A DNA stretch of 64,000 bases from Thozetella sp. PMI_491 (GCA_021432635.1 MU270018.1:1180796-1244795); one strand, 5' to 3'. Positions 28,843-42,712 are shown, counted from the stretch's first letter. Notes: generated by a model not told the origin, from the sequence alone. Made by a program: numbers and translations.

Positions 28843-29607
28843 GGCCTTTCACAGGTTGACCAACCATGAGTTCCTACAGCCCAGGTGGTAGCGCTACCTG
28901 AATCGCAGACGTCATGTACCTGATACCCGCCCACTCTGCCCACTCAATCAGGCTGTTGGTTCCTTGTTGAGATCCAAGTCGAATTGACGCGTAAAGGTCC
29001 AGTTAGAGGTCGCACCAAAGCGATCTGCTGTGGCTGTGAGGCCCCCCCTCCCTCGCCCACCAACATGACATATGTTGTAGAAATGTGCGCACGTTGGGGT
29101 TGGATGAATGTCTCAATTTCCAAAAGTATAATTTTTTGCCCACTTTCGGAGGTCCTCCCGCACCCCTCCCCTCCCCCCCTGGCCACTTCCAAAAAGGCAG
29201 ACTGTCCCGTCACCACTTAGCTGCCCAGACTCACGCAGTCCTTCCATTCGCGCTCTCTTCACACCACTCCACGTGCAAACGAGACGCTCAAACCACAACT
29301 CGATTGAAAGCCACCAGGAACTCCTTCCGGCCTTAAAGTTTGGGTCACCTAGGACGCATGCTCTAAGGTTTTCCGGCTCCTAGGTAGCTGCACAACCGGT
29401 CTCAGCAGGCTTGGCCATCCACTCGTTAGTTTGTTACCAACGGCAGAATTGGTGACTGGGCCGCCCCCCCCTTCTTATCATCCAGGGTGCGCGCCAGCCG
29501 CGTTGGTCTTTTTTTCTTCCTCCTTCGCCCCAACAGCCAGCAACGTCCTCTCCGGCGCGAAACTCCCACACCCATCGACGTCGACGACCCCGGAGAAATC
29601 CATCACA

Positions 29608-31020
29608 ATGGTTGCCGAAGAAAAGGTACGGACGTCGGGCGAGTCGCCTCGCGAAGCCTCCAACGGCCCCGTCCTCCCGACTGTCAACCCCGACGCAGAG
29701 AAGACGCAACCTCCTAAGCCCTCGCTGCACCCGGCTTTCTACGTAATGTAAGTGCCCGCCGGCTACCTGAGCGCTCCTTGGAGCTGAAACAGTTGATTGA
29801 CTCGACCTTGGACAGCGTCTGGATCTCGCTCAGCTCGTCGGTCATCCTCTTCAACAAATGGATCCTCGATACCATGAACTTCCGTAAGAGCCCAGCTCCC
29901 GTGGCGCCGCGAGCTGCCCTTCCAGTGACATGAAGAAGTGTGCTGAGACGGACTAGGTTACCCGGTCATCTTGACAACCTACCACCTGACCTTTGCGACC
30001 ATCATGACCCAGATCCTCGCTCGCTACACGACTCTCCTCGATGGCCGGAAGACCGTGAAGATGACGGGCCGCGTCTACCTGCGAGCTATTGTCCCGATCG
30101 GCTTCTTCTTCAGCTTGAGCTTGATCTGCGGTAACCTGACCTACCTCTACCTCAGCGTTGCTTTCATCCAGATGCTCAAGGCCACAACCCCCGTCGCCGT
30201 CCTCCTTGCCAGCTGGGCCCTGGGCGTTTCGCAGCCTAACCTCAAGGTATTCCTCAACGTCTCCGTCATCGTCGTAGGCGTTATCATCGCTTCGATCGGC
30301 GAGATCAAGTTCGTTTTGATCGGTTTCCTCTATCAACTCGGAGGCATCGTCTTCGAGGCTCTCCGCCTCACCATGGTCCAGCGCCTTCTGAGCTCTTCCG
30401 AGTTCAAGATGGACCCCCTGGTCTCCCTCTACTATTTCGCTCCCGTTTGCGCCGTCATGAACTTTATGGTTGCGCTCGTCTGGGAGATCCCGAAGGTCTC
30501 GCTTGATGAAGTCTACCATGTCGGACTGTTCACCTTGTTCTTGAACGGTCTTTGCGCGTTCCTGCTCAACGTATCCGTTGTCTTCCTGGTCAGTTGGCCC
30601 CAGTTTTTCGCTCCGTGGCTAGTGTCTTGCTAACAACCCGCGTAGATTGGCAAGACTTCATCCCTCGTCCTCACCCTCTGCGGTGTTCTCAAGGACGTTA
30701 TGCTAGTCATTGCCTCAATGCTCATATGGGGTACCCAGGTATCTGGCCTGCAGTTCTTCGGCTACAGCATCGCGCTCGGCGGCATGGTTTACTATAAGCT
30801 CGGCTACGAGCAGCTCAAGAGCTACGCCTCGGAGGCTGGGCGCCAGTGGACCGAGTTCGGAGTAGCCCGGCCAGTCCTCCGCCGGATCTCAGCCATCCTC
30901 ATGATCCTGATGGTCATCTTTGTCCTCCTTGGCGGTCTCGCCCCGACCTATGCTCCCAGCATGGACCCTACGCAATACCTGAGCGATGCTGCCAACAAGA
31001 TGGGCATCACAGGTGCGTAA
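29608..31020 (+). CDS. triose-phosphate-family nucleotide-sugar transporter (possible UDP-galactofuranose transporter)
   Basis: Four exons: 29608-29747, 29816-29883, 29957-30588 and 30646-31020; 404 aa. After a hydrophilic N-terminus of about 45 aa come roughly ten hydrophobic segments, starting with WISLSSSVILFNKWILD, characteristic of the TPT/DUF250 (SLC35C/E-like) family of Golgi nucleotide-sugar and triose-phosphate transporters. Other typical segments are LTTYHLTFATIMTQ, the KMTGRVYLRAIVPIG loop, VAFIQMLKATTPV, and an IGKTSSLVLTLCG motif near the C-terminal third. As I recall, in Aspergillus the UDP-galactofuranose transporter (GlfB/UgtA) belongs to this family and is encoded next to the mutase gene. 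The same neighbourhood here makes that the favoured substrate. The sequence alone does not prove it; GDP- or other UDP-sugars remain possible. Confidence 0.93.
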
Positions 31021-32014
31021 GGGGGTCATTGAGACAGCAACGGAAGAAGCAGCTACACACGTGCCTTACTTTGGCGCCCACTCTAGGATTTTAATGTCGG
31101 CCAACCTCTCGATTTCTTTTCAGCGACACGCCCGGTGGTCGTTCACTCCTTACGAGAGGCTTGAGCCACGATGAAATAGACCAATGGCGGCGAATTGGAG
31201 GCTGATTCGGGTATATTTTTGCGTCATCTTGTCGCCGTTTCTTTTGCTATTGTCCCGGCCACAAAGTCGGAGTTGGCTACTTGGGCTGGGACCCGATGGG
31301 GATTATGTTTGCTGCTATTTGTCCAACTGACGGGGCGGCATTTTGAACTCTCCCGGTCCGACCGGATGGATCGAATGCATGTACATTGATTGACTCTAGC
31401 GGCGAAATGGCTTGATAGACCGTGGCCGGCTGGGTTGCATGAGCTGAGCGAATCGCGATGGACTCTAATCTGGTGTACTTTAGACGGCGGTGCAAATAGA
31501 GCAGAGTTCATATGTATTCTGGGATTTGAACATGTGACAACCGACTTGCAGGAAGTTAGTAGCCAGGTGCGAAGGTACCGGTATTTCCCCTAAGTCCTAC
31601 CTAAATATAGCTCATCTCTTTTCGCGCAAGTCTATATAAGCGAGAGCATCATGTGCAGTTGAACATGAGGGCCTAGGGTCTTGCAACACCGTCACGAGGG
31701 GACCAAAGCAAGGCGTGGAAGCTGGACGAAGTTTGGCATGCCGTCCCACTGCCGAATCGGGGAGCCGGTTGTGAGAAATTCTTCATTCGGCTACTCGAGA
31801 TGCCAGACTACGAGGAAGGAGGCACAAGTGACCTCTCCACCCTCTTCAATGCCCTTACACCCTCCGCCTCGCGCTCTTGACGCAACGCCATCTGGTGCCC
31901 TATGTAATCCGTGAATTCAGCTGCCAGCCTCGATTTTAATGCCATGATGAATGAATGCTGTGATGTACAGCCCAAGCCGTTCGCCCCTCCCAGCCAATGA
32001 CGAGAAGAAATCGA
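31021..32014. other. convergent intergenic region
   Basis: It lies between the 3' ends of the transporter (plus) and eL27 (minus), and presumably holds both 3' untranslated regions. No coding exon was recognised. Confidence 0.5.
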
Positions 32015-32629
32015 TCAAAACTCTGTTGCGCCCAGTGTTAGCATGTCTAGCCACCACGCAGCTCGCGCAAAAGGGATCCGGGGTCTCGTCGGAGAGACGA
32101 CATACTCAAAGGCGTGAAGAACCACCGGTTCTTGCCGCTCACGTAGCGCTCCTCCAGCACCTTCTTGACGTTCTTCTTGGCCTCCTCCCGCTGGCTGACC
32201 TCCTTGAAAGTGTCGGCAGTGACGGCGCCCTTGAGACCCTCGAGCTCCAGAGTGTAACGGGTGGGCATCAGGTGGTTGTAGTTGGCGATCTTGATGAAAG
32301 GCTTGACTTTGCTGCGCTTCTCCTGCCGCGTCTTGGACATGCGTCGGGTGATCTTCTGGGGGTACCGCTCGATACCAGCAACAACGGCGTGGCCGTAGGG
32401 GTGAGCCTTGTTGCCGTTGTCGACAACTGACAAAATGACGACCTATTCGTCTCGTTAGCTTTGTTCCCTCGCCAGAGCCACCGCAGGAGCCATCTCAGGA
32501 GCCATCGCTGGAACCCTCCCGCCTCCATCGAAATTGGAAAATAGAATGAACAGCGATTCCACGTACCTTGGCGCCAGCGTACCTGCCATGGGTGACGATA
32601 GCCACACGGCCAGACTTGAGGAACCGCAT
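32015..32629 (-). CDS. rpl27: 60S ribosomal protein eL27
   Basis: Large-subunit cytosolic ribosomal protein. Three exons: 32629-32567, 32442-32106 and 32022-32015 (8 nt including stop); introns are 124 and 83 nt. Product is 135 aa, the normal eL27 length. It begins MRFLKSGRVAIVTHGRYAGAK and shows the family signature KVVVILSVVDNGNK, followed by HAVVAGIERYPQ, the basic MSKTRQEKRSKVKPF segment, and the C-terminal KNRWFFTPLKF. The last exon supplies only the final Lys (in part), Phe and the stop; reading through the intron instead would replace this conserved end with unrelated residues, which supports the splice. Confidence 0.97.
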
Positions 32630-33369
32630 TTCGGAAGTTGGGTGCTCGAGGCTGTCAAAATGTTGGATGGTGCTGGTGTCGTGTGTTGCAGACTGCAAAC
32701 AATACTCAGTATGAAATTTTGGAGGTGTGTGGTGGGATGCTCTTTCCAAAATTGTGTGTGGCTCCGGAAAAAAAAAACCCCGGGTTAGAACCCGCCCCAC
32801 ACGGGGTGTTAGTCTCGCAGATGCGGTCACCCAACTTTCGTCTCCTCGATGGCCAGACCTCGTAACTTCCAATATTCCCATGAAAATAGGTGATAAGTGG
32901 CAGTATAATGTGCCATAATTAGTAGGTATATCGTGAAGGAGTTATCTAGCCCAAAGCCTTTTCATTCCAGATGCTATTCACTTAGGAAACTAGGCCAAGC
33001 ACATTAAGGTCTTCGCCTACTCATCGATAGGTCCAAGCCCGGCGAGGGTGACCGGGCTAAAGACGGTCCTTTCAAGGTTATACATTGCCATAGTCCAGAA
33101 AATTTAGCGGCGTATGATCGAGACCCTCTCAATATAACATGGAGTTCGATAGGCACACGAGTGAACGATGAATTCCGGTGGCTCGCTTGATACTAATCGA
33201 GCCCGATGCATTTCTCTTGGCGGTGGGTAGTTATGTTACGTAAGCCGCGATGAGCTAGCTTTTAACTGCCAGTGGCACACGCCTCCTACTGCTCTCAACA
33301 ACATTCCCCGGTGTGACCGTGTATCTCCCAGGTTTTTCGCCCAACTTATAAAACTTTGCACCAATTAAG
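32630..33369. other. divergent promoter region of eL27 and NCE101
   Basis: About 740 bp, AT-richer than its surroundings, especially 32870-33250. It separates two divergent genes, so it should hold both promoters. No coding exon was seen. Confidence 0.5.
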
Positions 33370-33597
33370 ATGCCTGCACCAGCCTACATAATATCTCGCG
33401 TGGCCGATCCCATCTTCGCCGTGGCCATGGGAGTTTCGGCGGCCGTCATCAGGATCAACCGCGAGGAGAAGGCAAAGGGCAAGTCGACGAGCGACACCAT
33501 AGAAGCTGCGCGCCGGTAAGCACGTTGGGGTCATCGCGACAAGATAGGCAACTGAAAATGGATTTCTAGGCGCCTTGGTCTGTCTAAAAGCTCCTAA
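33370..33597 (+). CDS. nce101: NCE101-family small membrane protein (non-classical export protein 1)
   Basis: Two exons: 33370-33515 and 33570-33597, with a 54-nt intron; 57 aa. The product begins MPAPAYIISRVADPIFAVAM, has one hydrophobic segment (about residues 6-28), then a charged tail INREEKAKGKSTSDTIEAARRR. The pattern Asp-Pro-[IVL]-Phe-Ala in the membrane helix followed by Asn-Arg-Glu-Glu-Lys is that of the fungal NCE101 family. In yeast, Nce101 was implicated in export of leaderless proteins; the molecular role is unclear. The gene ends 30 bp from the convergent TTC36 homologue. Confidence 0.85.
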
Positions 33598-33627
33598 GCT
33601 ACCCATACCGAGCCGACGTCGTATCCC

Positions 33628-34416
33628 TCATGGCCAGGGTACACCGTATTCCTTGTTCATTGCCTCTCGAACCATCTGCCCACAGAGCTTTGCTGTCGGG
33701 TTGGTGCTGACGGCAAGCCCCTTTGCGATCTCGTTCCCGTACCTGCCACCCAGCGCAAAGTCTCGAGACGCGGCCTCCTCGAACTCGAGCTTGGTCCAGG
33801 TTGCCTCCCGCCTGTGCGCTTCGACAGCAAGGGGGCTGGTGGATAGGAGCTTGGACGTCATGTGGTAGATAGCAGCCCGCTGCGTGTGCGCCATCGACAG
33901 CGTCTTGGCGGCTTGAGGGGAAAGGCCGGCGCGGGGGGTTGTGGGCGTCAGCAACGAAATCGAGCTGTCGAGATCCGATAAGAGTTTCGTTCCCACTTGT
34001 CGCTTTTCCGTGTCATCGACTGCCTGCAGCAGTGCCGTCGGGCTTGGCGCGTCCTCAACAAGTATGAAATCACCGTACAGCCGCCTAAGCGCCTGAGCTC
34101 TGTTGTTTCGAGCACTGGCATAGGTGGGGTGGTCGGCGATAAGGCCATCCAGGCTCGCCACGCAATCGCGATACTCGGCCGGTATGTCAGTGGCTGTTCT
34201 TGGGCGAATACCGGCGAGCTGTTGCTCCAACTGCTGCATGCGCAGCACGATATCTCTCTCCCGGCGGGAGACCCGATCATAGACGGATTGGTCCTGGAGC
34301 TGGGGGTCCTTGGGCAGAGATGCATCTACTTGAACTCCAGAAGACGGGTCGGACTCGGGGTCCTTGATCTTCTCCAGAACATTGATATCTCGCCTGCTCA
34401 GCGAAATTGAAGTCAT
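33628..34416 (-). CDS. TTC36: TTC36-like tetratricopeptide repeat protein
   Basis: Single exon, 262 aa from the ATG at 34416. The frame is open further upstream, but that extension is a Cys/Ser/Leu-rich mixture that looks like leader sequence. N-terminal part: LSRRDINVLEKIKDPESDPSSG, a typical TTC36 opening. Middle: an Arg-Asp-rich coiled helix, then TPR-like helices including a HPTYASARNNRAQALR motif. C-terminus: DFALGGRYGNEIAKGLAVST followed by NPTAKLCGQMVREAMNKEYG, the diagnostic TTC36 end. Compared with animal TTC36 (under 200 aa) it is longer in the central TPR region. It is divergent to the HPPD gene across 1.0 kb and convergent with NCE101 (30 bp). In mammals TTC36 has been reported to bind and stabilise HPD; whether the fungal protein does so is unknown. 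Confidence 0.88.
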   Translation of the reverse strand: MTSISLSRRDINVLEKIKDPESDPSSGVQVDASLPKDPQLQDQSVYDRVSRRERDIVLRMQQLEQQLAGIRPRTATDIPAEYRDCVASLDGLIADHPTYASARNNRAQALRRLYGDFILVEDAPSPTALLQAVDDTEKRQVGTKLLSDLDSSISLLTPTTPRAGLSPQAAKTLSMAHTQRAAIYHMTSKLLSTSPLAVEAHRREATWTKLEFEEAASRDFALGGRYGNEIAKGLAVSTNPTAKLCGQMVREAMNKEYGVPWP

Positions 34417-36667
<2,251 letters not shown>

Positions 36668-37171
36668 AGTAGGCACGCGAGTTGCCCCAGCTATGAGACA
36701 CGACTGCTGCACGCCGGCGTTATAGTGTGCTTTTTGCTTGACGCAACAGGGCACGGGTGAGCATGATTTAGAATTACGATGCCATGCGTGTAGCCATCGA
36801 GTAGATAGCATACCAGTGCGGTAGCCCTGAATTGAAGACGGCGTCATGACCAAGTATGCACCATACCTTACCTCAAGAACCCCCCTCACCAAGGTAAACA
36901 CCAGCTTCGTGAAGTCATCAACTTGTAGGCACTTGTCAAGATAAGATGGGCTAGCGGCCAGCAAAACATCCCGCGAGGCCTTCCATTCCGGCCATAGTGC
37001 TCTAAATTTTTCATACACAAAACCCTCTAGGACTTTAGTCCACAAAACGCCGTTGTAATGGATGTATATGCGCTTCCCCAAAGCCGGGGCGCTGAGCGCC
37101 AAATAGATGAGTCGCCGGTACCATGCTAGTTTCCTGTCCAATCTTGCCCGCCCGTGCCCTCCAGATACGAT
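36668..37171. other. convergent intergenic region with a coding-like minus-strand segment
   Basis: It should contain the 3' untranslated regions of HPPD and Ssl1. On the minus strand, 37160 to about 36860 reads as an open frame of natural-looking composition (for example RLIYLALSAPALGKRIYIHY and LEGFVYEKFRALWPEWK), without an obvious start, and may be a relic exon. See findings. Confidence 0.4.
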
Positions 37172-38697
37172 TCATGAGTCCACCACCATCGCTCCGTTGG
37201 CATGGCTATTGCCATTAGTCTCTTCTCCAGTCGGCGCTTCCAGGCCACGGACATCACTCTGGCAGCCGGGGCAATTGTGTATCACCTCGTGGGCGAAAAC
37301 ATCGCAGTCGATGCAGAAGTGATTGCCGCACGCTTGGCAGGCATACCGCCCACTCTCGCTTATTCCCTTGATCTCCGGTGCAGCGGCTCCAGCACCACCC
37401 TCCCCTGCCTTGCTCTTCCCTTTCAGCTTCGCCTTAGATACCGGCGGGAATGGCGCCTGGCATGAGTAGCAGGCCGCCGACTTTACAGCCTCTGTCCAAG
37501 GTACCTCGACCCAGTTCCGGAGCGGAAAAAGGTGGTGGTACGAGCGGGCGAGATGCGTGCTGAGAATTAGCGTGAGGCCACATGCCGGGCACTCGGCAGG
37601 CAGCCGACAAACTTTGGTGTTGCAGCGCGTACAGGTATAGCCCTCCCGGCTGGGCTTATTGTGGCACGCGCACAGACTAATATGGTCCTTCGACGCCAGG
37701 CTCCGGCTCGGGAATCCCATCATAAGCAAGCTGGCGGTGCTTTGCTCCTGGGGGCCCGTGACGGGCGGCGTGGTTGCGGCTAGAAATAGCTCGCGGAAGT
37801 GCTGCTCGTGTATCGCGACCTTGTACCGCGAGTCGTCGCCGCCATTCGTCTTAGAGCAAAGCTCGGCACAGATGGCGACTTGGGCGGCGAGACCTACGAT
37901 GGAGACTCGTATGCGGTCAGCGACAAGACTAGCGATGGTGTCGTGGATGTCGCCAGGGTCGCTCGAGAGGAGTGCGCCGTAGATTATGAGGGCCTCTCGC
38001 GTTCCGTGTGAGGGTGCGTGACTGCGAAAGGCAACGGGTTAGCATGGCTCGTAGATAGGTACACAAATGCAGAAGGAGGGAGGGTCACATACAACAGTGC
38101 GCCACGGCACATTTCCAGAGCATTCTGCAAGCTGGGGTTGCCTTGGGGGTCGTGCTGGTCGATCCACGCCCGCAGATTCTCGATGTGCTCCGAAGGGTTT
38201 CCGCCCATGTCGCTGACCCGCACTGCGATGCCATCCCGCATGGCAATGATGCCCAGCTGGCTGATGGGGTTCTGCTCAAAGTACTCCTTCACGAACTCGA
38301 CCGCGTACTTCGTCGCCAGCTGGTACCGGTTCGGTAGCAGATCCTTCTCCGCCATGGCGAAACTCGTATCGAGCACCAGCATCAGATGGCGGATGATGCC
38401 ACGCTGCAACGGCGTTGTGTCCCGCAGGAGGCGCCGCCGCTTCTCTGCTTCGAGGAGTTCCCACGCGCCGATGGTACCGTCGGCCGTTTCCACCACCGCC
38501 TCCCAAGACCGCTGGATGTCCTCCCATGCCGCCTTGCCACGGCCGCCCCTCGATCGTTGCGACTTGTCCTTCTTGCTCGGTCGCGCATCCTTCCCGGCTT
38601 TGGATCGAGTGCCATACTGAGACTCGACGAGACCACTGCCGCCGCCCAGGTCGTCGCCAGACAGGTCCTCGACGTACTCGTCGTCCGAATCAGCCAT
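37172..38697 (-). CDS. ssl1: TFIIH core subunit Ssl1/p44
   Basis: Component of the TFIIH core used in RNA polymerase II initiation and nucleotide excision repair, where it stimulates the Rad3/XPD helicase. Two exons: 38697-38093 and 38021-37172, with a 71-nt intron; 484 aa. Acidic N-terminus, then the Ssl1 signature AWEDIQRSWEAV; a von Willebrand A domain beginning LMLVLDTSFAMAEKDLLPNR (metal site Asp-x-Ser) and continuing through SQLGIIAMRDG, the APSHGTREALIIYG strand and SSDPGDIHDTI; then a C-terminal zinc-binding region, C-x-C-x-n-CTRCNTKVC ... CPACGL, and a C4 RING-like module CYSCQAPF ... CQACGNHFCIDCDVFAHEVIHNCPGC. The splice restores the conserved APSHGTRE segment. The start is the ATG before SDDEYVEDLSGDD. 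Confidence 0.96.
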
Positions 38698-39487
38698 AGT
38701 GGGGAGATTTAGCTGTGCGCGGGCGGACCAGGGGAGATCGGTATCTTCTGTCGATCGAGGTGAAACAAGCTGGTCGATATTAGCGATCAGCCGCTCGCAG
38801 CGGCGCTGGATATCGCGCTGGGCGGGGCGGTATGCAGGAGCGGATAGGTGCTGTCGCGTGGACGAATTTGTAAGAAAAAGGTGAACTGCAGATGAGGCTG
38901 CAGAGGCGCCGAGGCGGGAAGCGAGCTGTAGCTTCAGCCTTGTGCCGCTTGGCTTGCCACCAAAGTGGGGGCTCCACTCCGATGTGTGGGGGGAGCTTTC
39001 TTCACCTTGTAAGTTGCTTATTCCACCCAACCGATGCATAAGACGAGGGCTAGTCTTGCCGGTATCAGAACGGATTAAATTATGGACTAGGAGGCCGGGG
39101 AGACGAGAGAGATTCCCGCTCTTTCTCAAACCTTAATACTATACCGTATATAATAGACCACATGATAACGACCTAGATACCTATCTTACCTCAGGTATAC
39201 GCAGTGTCGTATCGAAAGTAAAATTACTACATATAGTACATTACAGGTTGGTCATAACTACTTGGGTAGGTTACCAGCCATGGTTCCTGTGGCAGCCGCG
39301 AAAGTTTTTTGGTAGAAAAAAGGTGCAAGTAAATTACATATTTAGAGCATCGATATATGTAAAAGCTTTATGTTCGGGTGTGAATACAGGAGCCATGAGT
39401 ACCGAGTTGCGGGTCGAGGGGACTCTCAAAGCAAGCAGATTTGAGACCAACGAATCGCCGCTCCAGGAAAAGAGCCGAGCTGCGAAT
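38698..39487. other. intergenic region, partly AT-rich
   Basis: It holds the Ssl1 promoter and the 3' end of the MFS exporter gene. The stretch 39130-39370 is clearly AT-richer than the flanks. No coding exon was seen. Confidence 0.5.
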
Positions 39488-41296
39488 CTATGGAGTAGGT
39501 TCATCGAACCTCTGTCTTCCAAGCTCCTCATTCTCTAGGTTCAGTTCTTTTAGGAACAACGAAGCAGCTAGCCCAGCGCCAGAGAGGCACGTTAGAAAGA
39601 TCCATATTCCGCGGAACGGTACCCTATACGCCTCAACAATGCTCCGCATCGTCTCTGGCGACAGATCAAGAGCTCTTAGGTTTGGGATAAACATAATTGC
39701 TTGGCTTGGGTCCTTGAGAATCTCTATCGCCGCGGGAAATGGGTTAACGGTGCCGATTGTCTTTTCAAAAACGCTATTGAATATGGCGGAGCCCACGGCT
39801 AGACCCACGAGAGCCCCGAATAGGCGGACGACTATGAGGATCCCGGCGGCAAGGCCAGTGTCGTCAACATGCTTTACACTTGCTTGTAAGGGGATTGCGG
39901 TGGCAGTGAAGACGATACCTACGCCGGCGCCGAGAATAACCTGGAAGCCGAACGCCATAGCGAGCGAGGAGCTGGCGTCTATCATGCAATGCAGGCCGAG
40001 AGAGAGTGTCATGAGCAACCAGCCGAACAAAAGTTGGGACCGATAGCGCCGTGTTATTTCCACGGCGATGGGAGAGATGACACTGAACCCTACAGTCAGA
40101 CAGCAAACCGGGAGGATGGATTTGGCTGAGATAAGGGGCTCCTGCAAGAAAACAGCCTGGAAGAAGAGCGGCAGGTAAAGTAGCATGGTGTACATGATAA
40201 TTCCGTGAAGAAAACCACCAATTAATGCCGCCGTCGCTGTAGCAGTACCGAAGACGCGATGTGGAAGAACAGGTGCCTGTGGCTTCCTTTCATAGAAGGC
40301 AAAAACAACGAGGGTGGCGACGCCAATGACAAACGGAAGGATTGTCTTCCAAGAGGACCACGGATAGAGCGAGTTGGCCCAGCTGAGCGGTAAAGATAGC
40401 GCCGAAGCACCAACTGCGAAGAGTAGCATCCCGCCCCAGTCTATCCGACGAAGTTTGGCCTTGAATGACATATCAATGGGCCGAAGGTGGAGGAAGAGGA
40501 ATGTCATCACCATGGCCGAGCCGACGAAAGGGAGGTTTACCCACCCAATCCACCGCCAACCGGCAAACTGAGCAAATAGTCCGCCTACAATAGGGCCTAG
40601 TATAGAACCGGTGGCTATTGGGATCCCTATGAGGCCCAGGTAGAGGGGCCGTTCCTTGAGAGTCGTGATGTCGGAGATAATGATGCCCTCCAACACATCC
40701 ATGCCGCCGCCTCCTAAGCCCTGTAGGAGGCGGCCAACAATGACTGTACTCATATTCTTGGCCACTGCAAAGAGGATAGAGCCGATGGCGAAAAGGATCA
40801 TCGATCCATAGAGCGGGAGCTTCCGTCCGATGATATCTGATATGCTGGCATAGATCGGCTGGGTAACAGCAACACCAAGCATAAACAAGATGCTGGCCCA
40901 AAATGACTCGAGTGTAGTAGCATGGAGATCCTCCGCAATAGCCTGTGATAACGCAACGTAAGAAGAGCAAGCTCAGCAATAGCAAACTGCATTGACGGAG
41001 CAAAGGGAATCGAGGAGGGGGGGCTAGCAGGGCTAAGGCGGTCTAGCAGGTGGAACACGCACCGGAAGTGCTACGGCCAGCGAAGTTGCGTCCCAGGAGA
41101 CAACAAAGACTATCAGTCCAAGAGAAACGATGCTCATGTAAAACGAAAAGGGTTTCTTTGCTGGTGTTTCAGTAATATCGGGCAACATGGTGCGTTCGCC
41201 GCCATGTTGCGATTGTATTGCATCGTCACGACCGATAGGAGGGTGTTCGGGACTTTCTTCTCCTTCCTGTGGCTTGTCGACTGAAAGCTGGGTCAT
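39488..41296 (-). CDS. DHA2-type MFS multidrug/metabolite exporter
   Basis: Two exons: 41296-41063 and 40942-39488, with a 120-nt intron; 562 aa. After a hydrophilic N-terminus of about 50 aa the first helix reads FSFYMSIVSLGLIVFVVSWD; the WD-ATSLAVALP segment is typical of fungal DHA2/TRI12-like drug:H+ antiporters. MFS motif A appears as ASISDIIGRKLPLYG, and VGRLLQGLGGGGMDVLEG is the family helix 4 segment. About 14 hydrophobic segments are expected. The gene starts about 700 bp from, and divergent to, the remains of an alpha-oxoamine synthase and a polyketide synthase, so it was probably the exporter of that cluster. The reading frame looks whole. Substrate is unknown. Confidence 0.92.
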
Positions 41297-42000
41297 TGTG
41301 AGCAAGAGGAAGGAGAAGTGTGGGGGTGTGAGAGATCGGTATTAGGATTGCGATGACATAGGAATCAAAAGTGAGAGCTTGTCGTGAAACAGTGTCTGGG
41401 TATAATTACTTGCTATGCCACCGGATGATTATTCACGAGAGGAAACAGGTGTCGACGAAGAAACGACTTGGTACCTTTCAGGGAGGGTACTTTTGCTGGA
41501 CCTCGAGATCCCTAGTTCCTAGCGTCGCTTAATTCCCATGTCGCAAGGGAGGTGCGGGGAGGGAGGGGGAGGATATCGAATCTGTCATCTGTGTGCCTAC
41601 CAATTATTCCGGATATACTTTACACGCGAACCTGGCCTTGTTCTAGCCGAGCGTTGAATGATTCCCCTGTTGCTAGGGATTCAACGTTGACTCCAGCCGA
41701 AACAAATATCGTTCATAGGCTCGCGTGCTATCCCTGGAAGGACCATGCCCCCTCCCCGTGTCGTTCGGACTTCTTTGTGGCTGTAATGGATAGAGGGGGT
41801 GATAGACTCCGCGAGCCTTTGCTTAACTGATGCTTCATCCGCACTCATGCCGTCTTGTCGAGGGGGCAGGAAAACACCCTTCGCATCCCTTAAGTTCACC
41901 GCTACTAGTTACCAGAGACCTACCTGGCCACCTCCATTATTTCAACTTCAAACATGCTACCCAAAGCTATCTTGACAGAGTGGGCAGAGGGGCAGAAACT
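41297..42000. other. intergenic region between the MFS exporter and the fossil metabolite genes
   Basis: Promoter side of the MFS exporter. No recognisable exon. Any former promoter of the decayed synthase gene would also lie here. Confidence 0.45.
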
Positions 42001-42019
42001 AAAAGCCCCTGCTATGAGG

Positions 42020-42712
42020 GATGCACCAGCCTACTACCAAACCTCGAGCAGGCACTAGACGTTCGCCGATCGGACCAGGTGCTCCTTACCGCAAAACCAC
42101 GTTGGGACGATAGCGTGGGTGACTTCACTTTCGGCGACTTGCTCGCTTTCGGCCGTCTGCCAGCGGATCCCGCGTCCAGTATGGCAACTATCCATACATC
42201 AACGAAACGGAGAGGGAGATTGCTGGCTTTCGCAATGCAGAGTCAGCTATGATCGTAAACTCGGGCTTCTGAGCGAATATGGTGGTGCTGCCTGCCATCC
42301 CGCTCCCCGGCGATGCCATTGTCTATAACGAGCTCGTACACGCCAGCATGCACGAGGGTATGTCGCCGAGCCTAGCTACTCACAAGCTCCCGTTTCGCCA
42401 CGACGATCCCGACTCTTGTGCGAGACGTCTTAGCTCGCCTGAAGGAGTCCAATTCCTCCTTTGAAATAGGAACGAGCTCGATCATTGTTTGCATGGAGTC
42501 TATCTACAGCATAGATTGCGATGTGGCGATGTGGCGCCTCTAGCAGAATTTGTTCAGGTCGTGAAAGAGACCTCCCCTCTCGGCAATGCTCAGGTATTTA
42601 TTGATGAGGCTCACAGAACCGGAGGCATCGGACCTAGTAGTGCTGGGCTGGTTTCTATGCTTGGTCTTAAGAAGAAGGCTCTTGAAACTTCAATCCTGTC
42701 AGTTGAATAGCG
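42020..42712 (+). pseudogene. decayed alpha-oxoamine synthase (BioF/Fum8-like), fossil
   Basis: Pieces of a pyridoxal-phosphate enzyme of the 8-amino-7-oxononanoate / alpha-oxoamine synthase family can be read in order on the plus strand: an N-terminal LLTAKPRWDD block, a YPYINETEREIAGF block, an AIPLPGDAIVYNELVHASMH block, a PFRHDDPDS block, and an IDEAHRTGGIGPSSAGLVSMLGL block that carries the Asp-x-Ala-His cofactor region. The order and spacing match one gene; the C-terminal third, including the PLP-lysine region, was not found. It is broken in several places and is not expected to make protein. Decay is moderate, so it is probably fairly recent on a species time scale. Enzymes of this family occur beside polyketide synthases in fungal clusters, which fits the next fossil. 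Confidence 0.75.

Larger units (their letters stand above)
25432..29607. other. 4.2-kb divergent intergenic region (glfA / nucleotide-sugar transporter)
   Basis: No recognisable gene. It should carry both divergent promoters. It contains an 11-C tract at 25777-25787, a 10-bp tandem duplication near 26.85 kb and a 14-A run at 28829-28842. Open frames here are short and of low-complexity composition. Confidence 0.5.
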
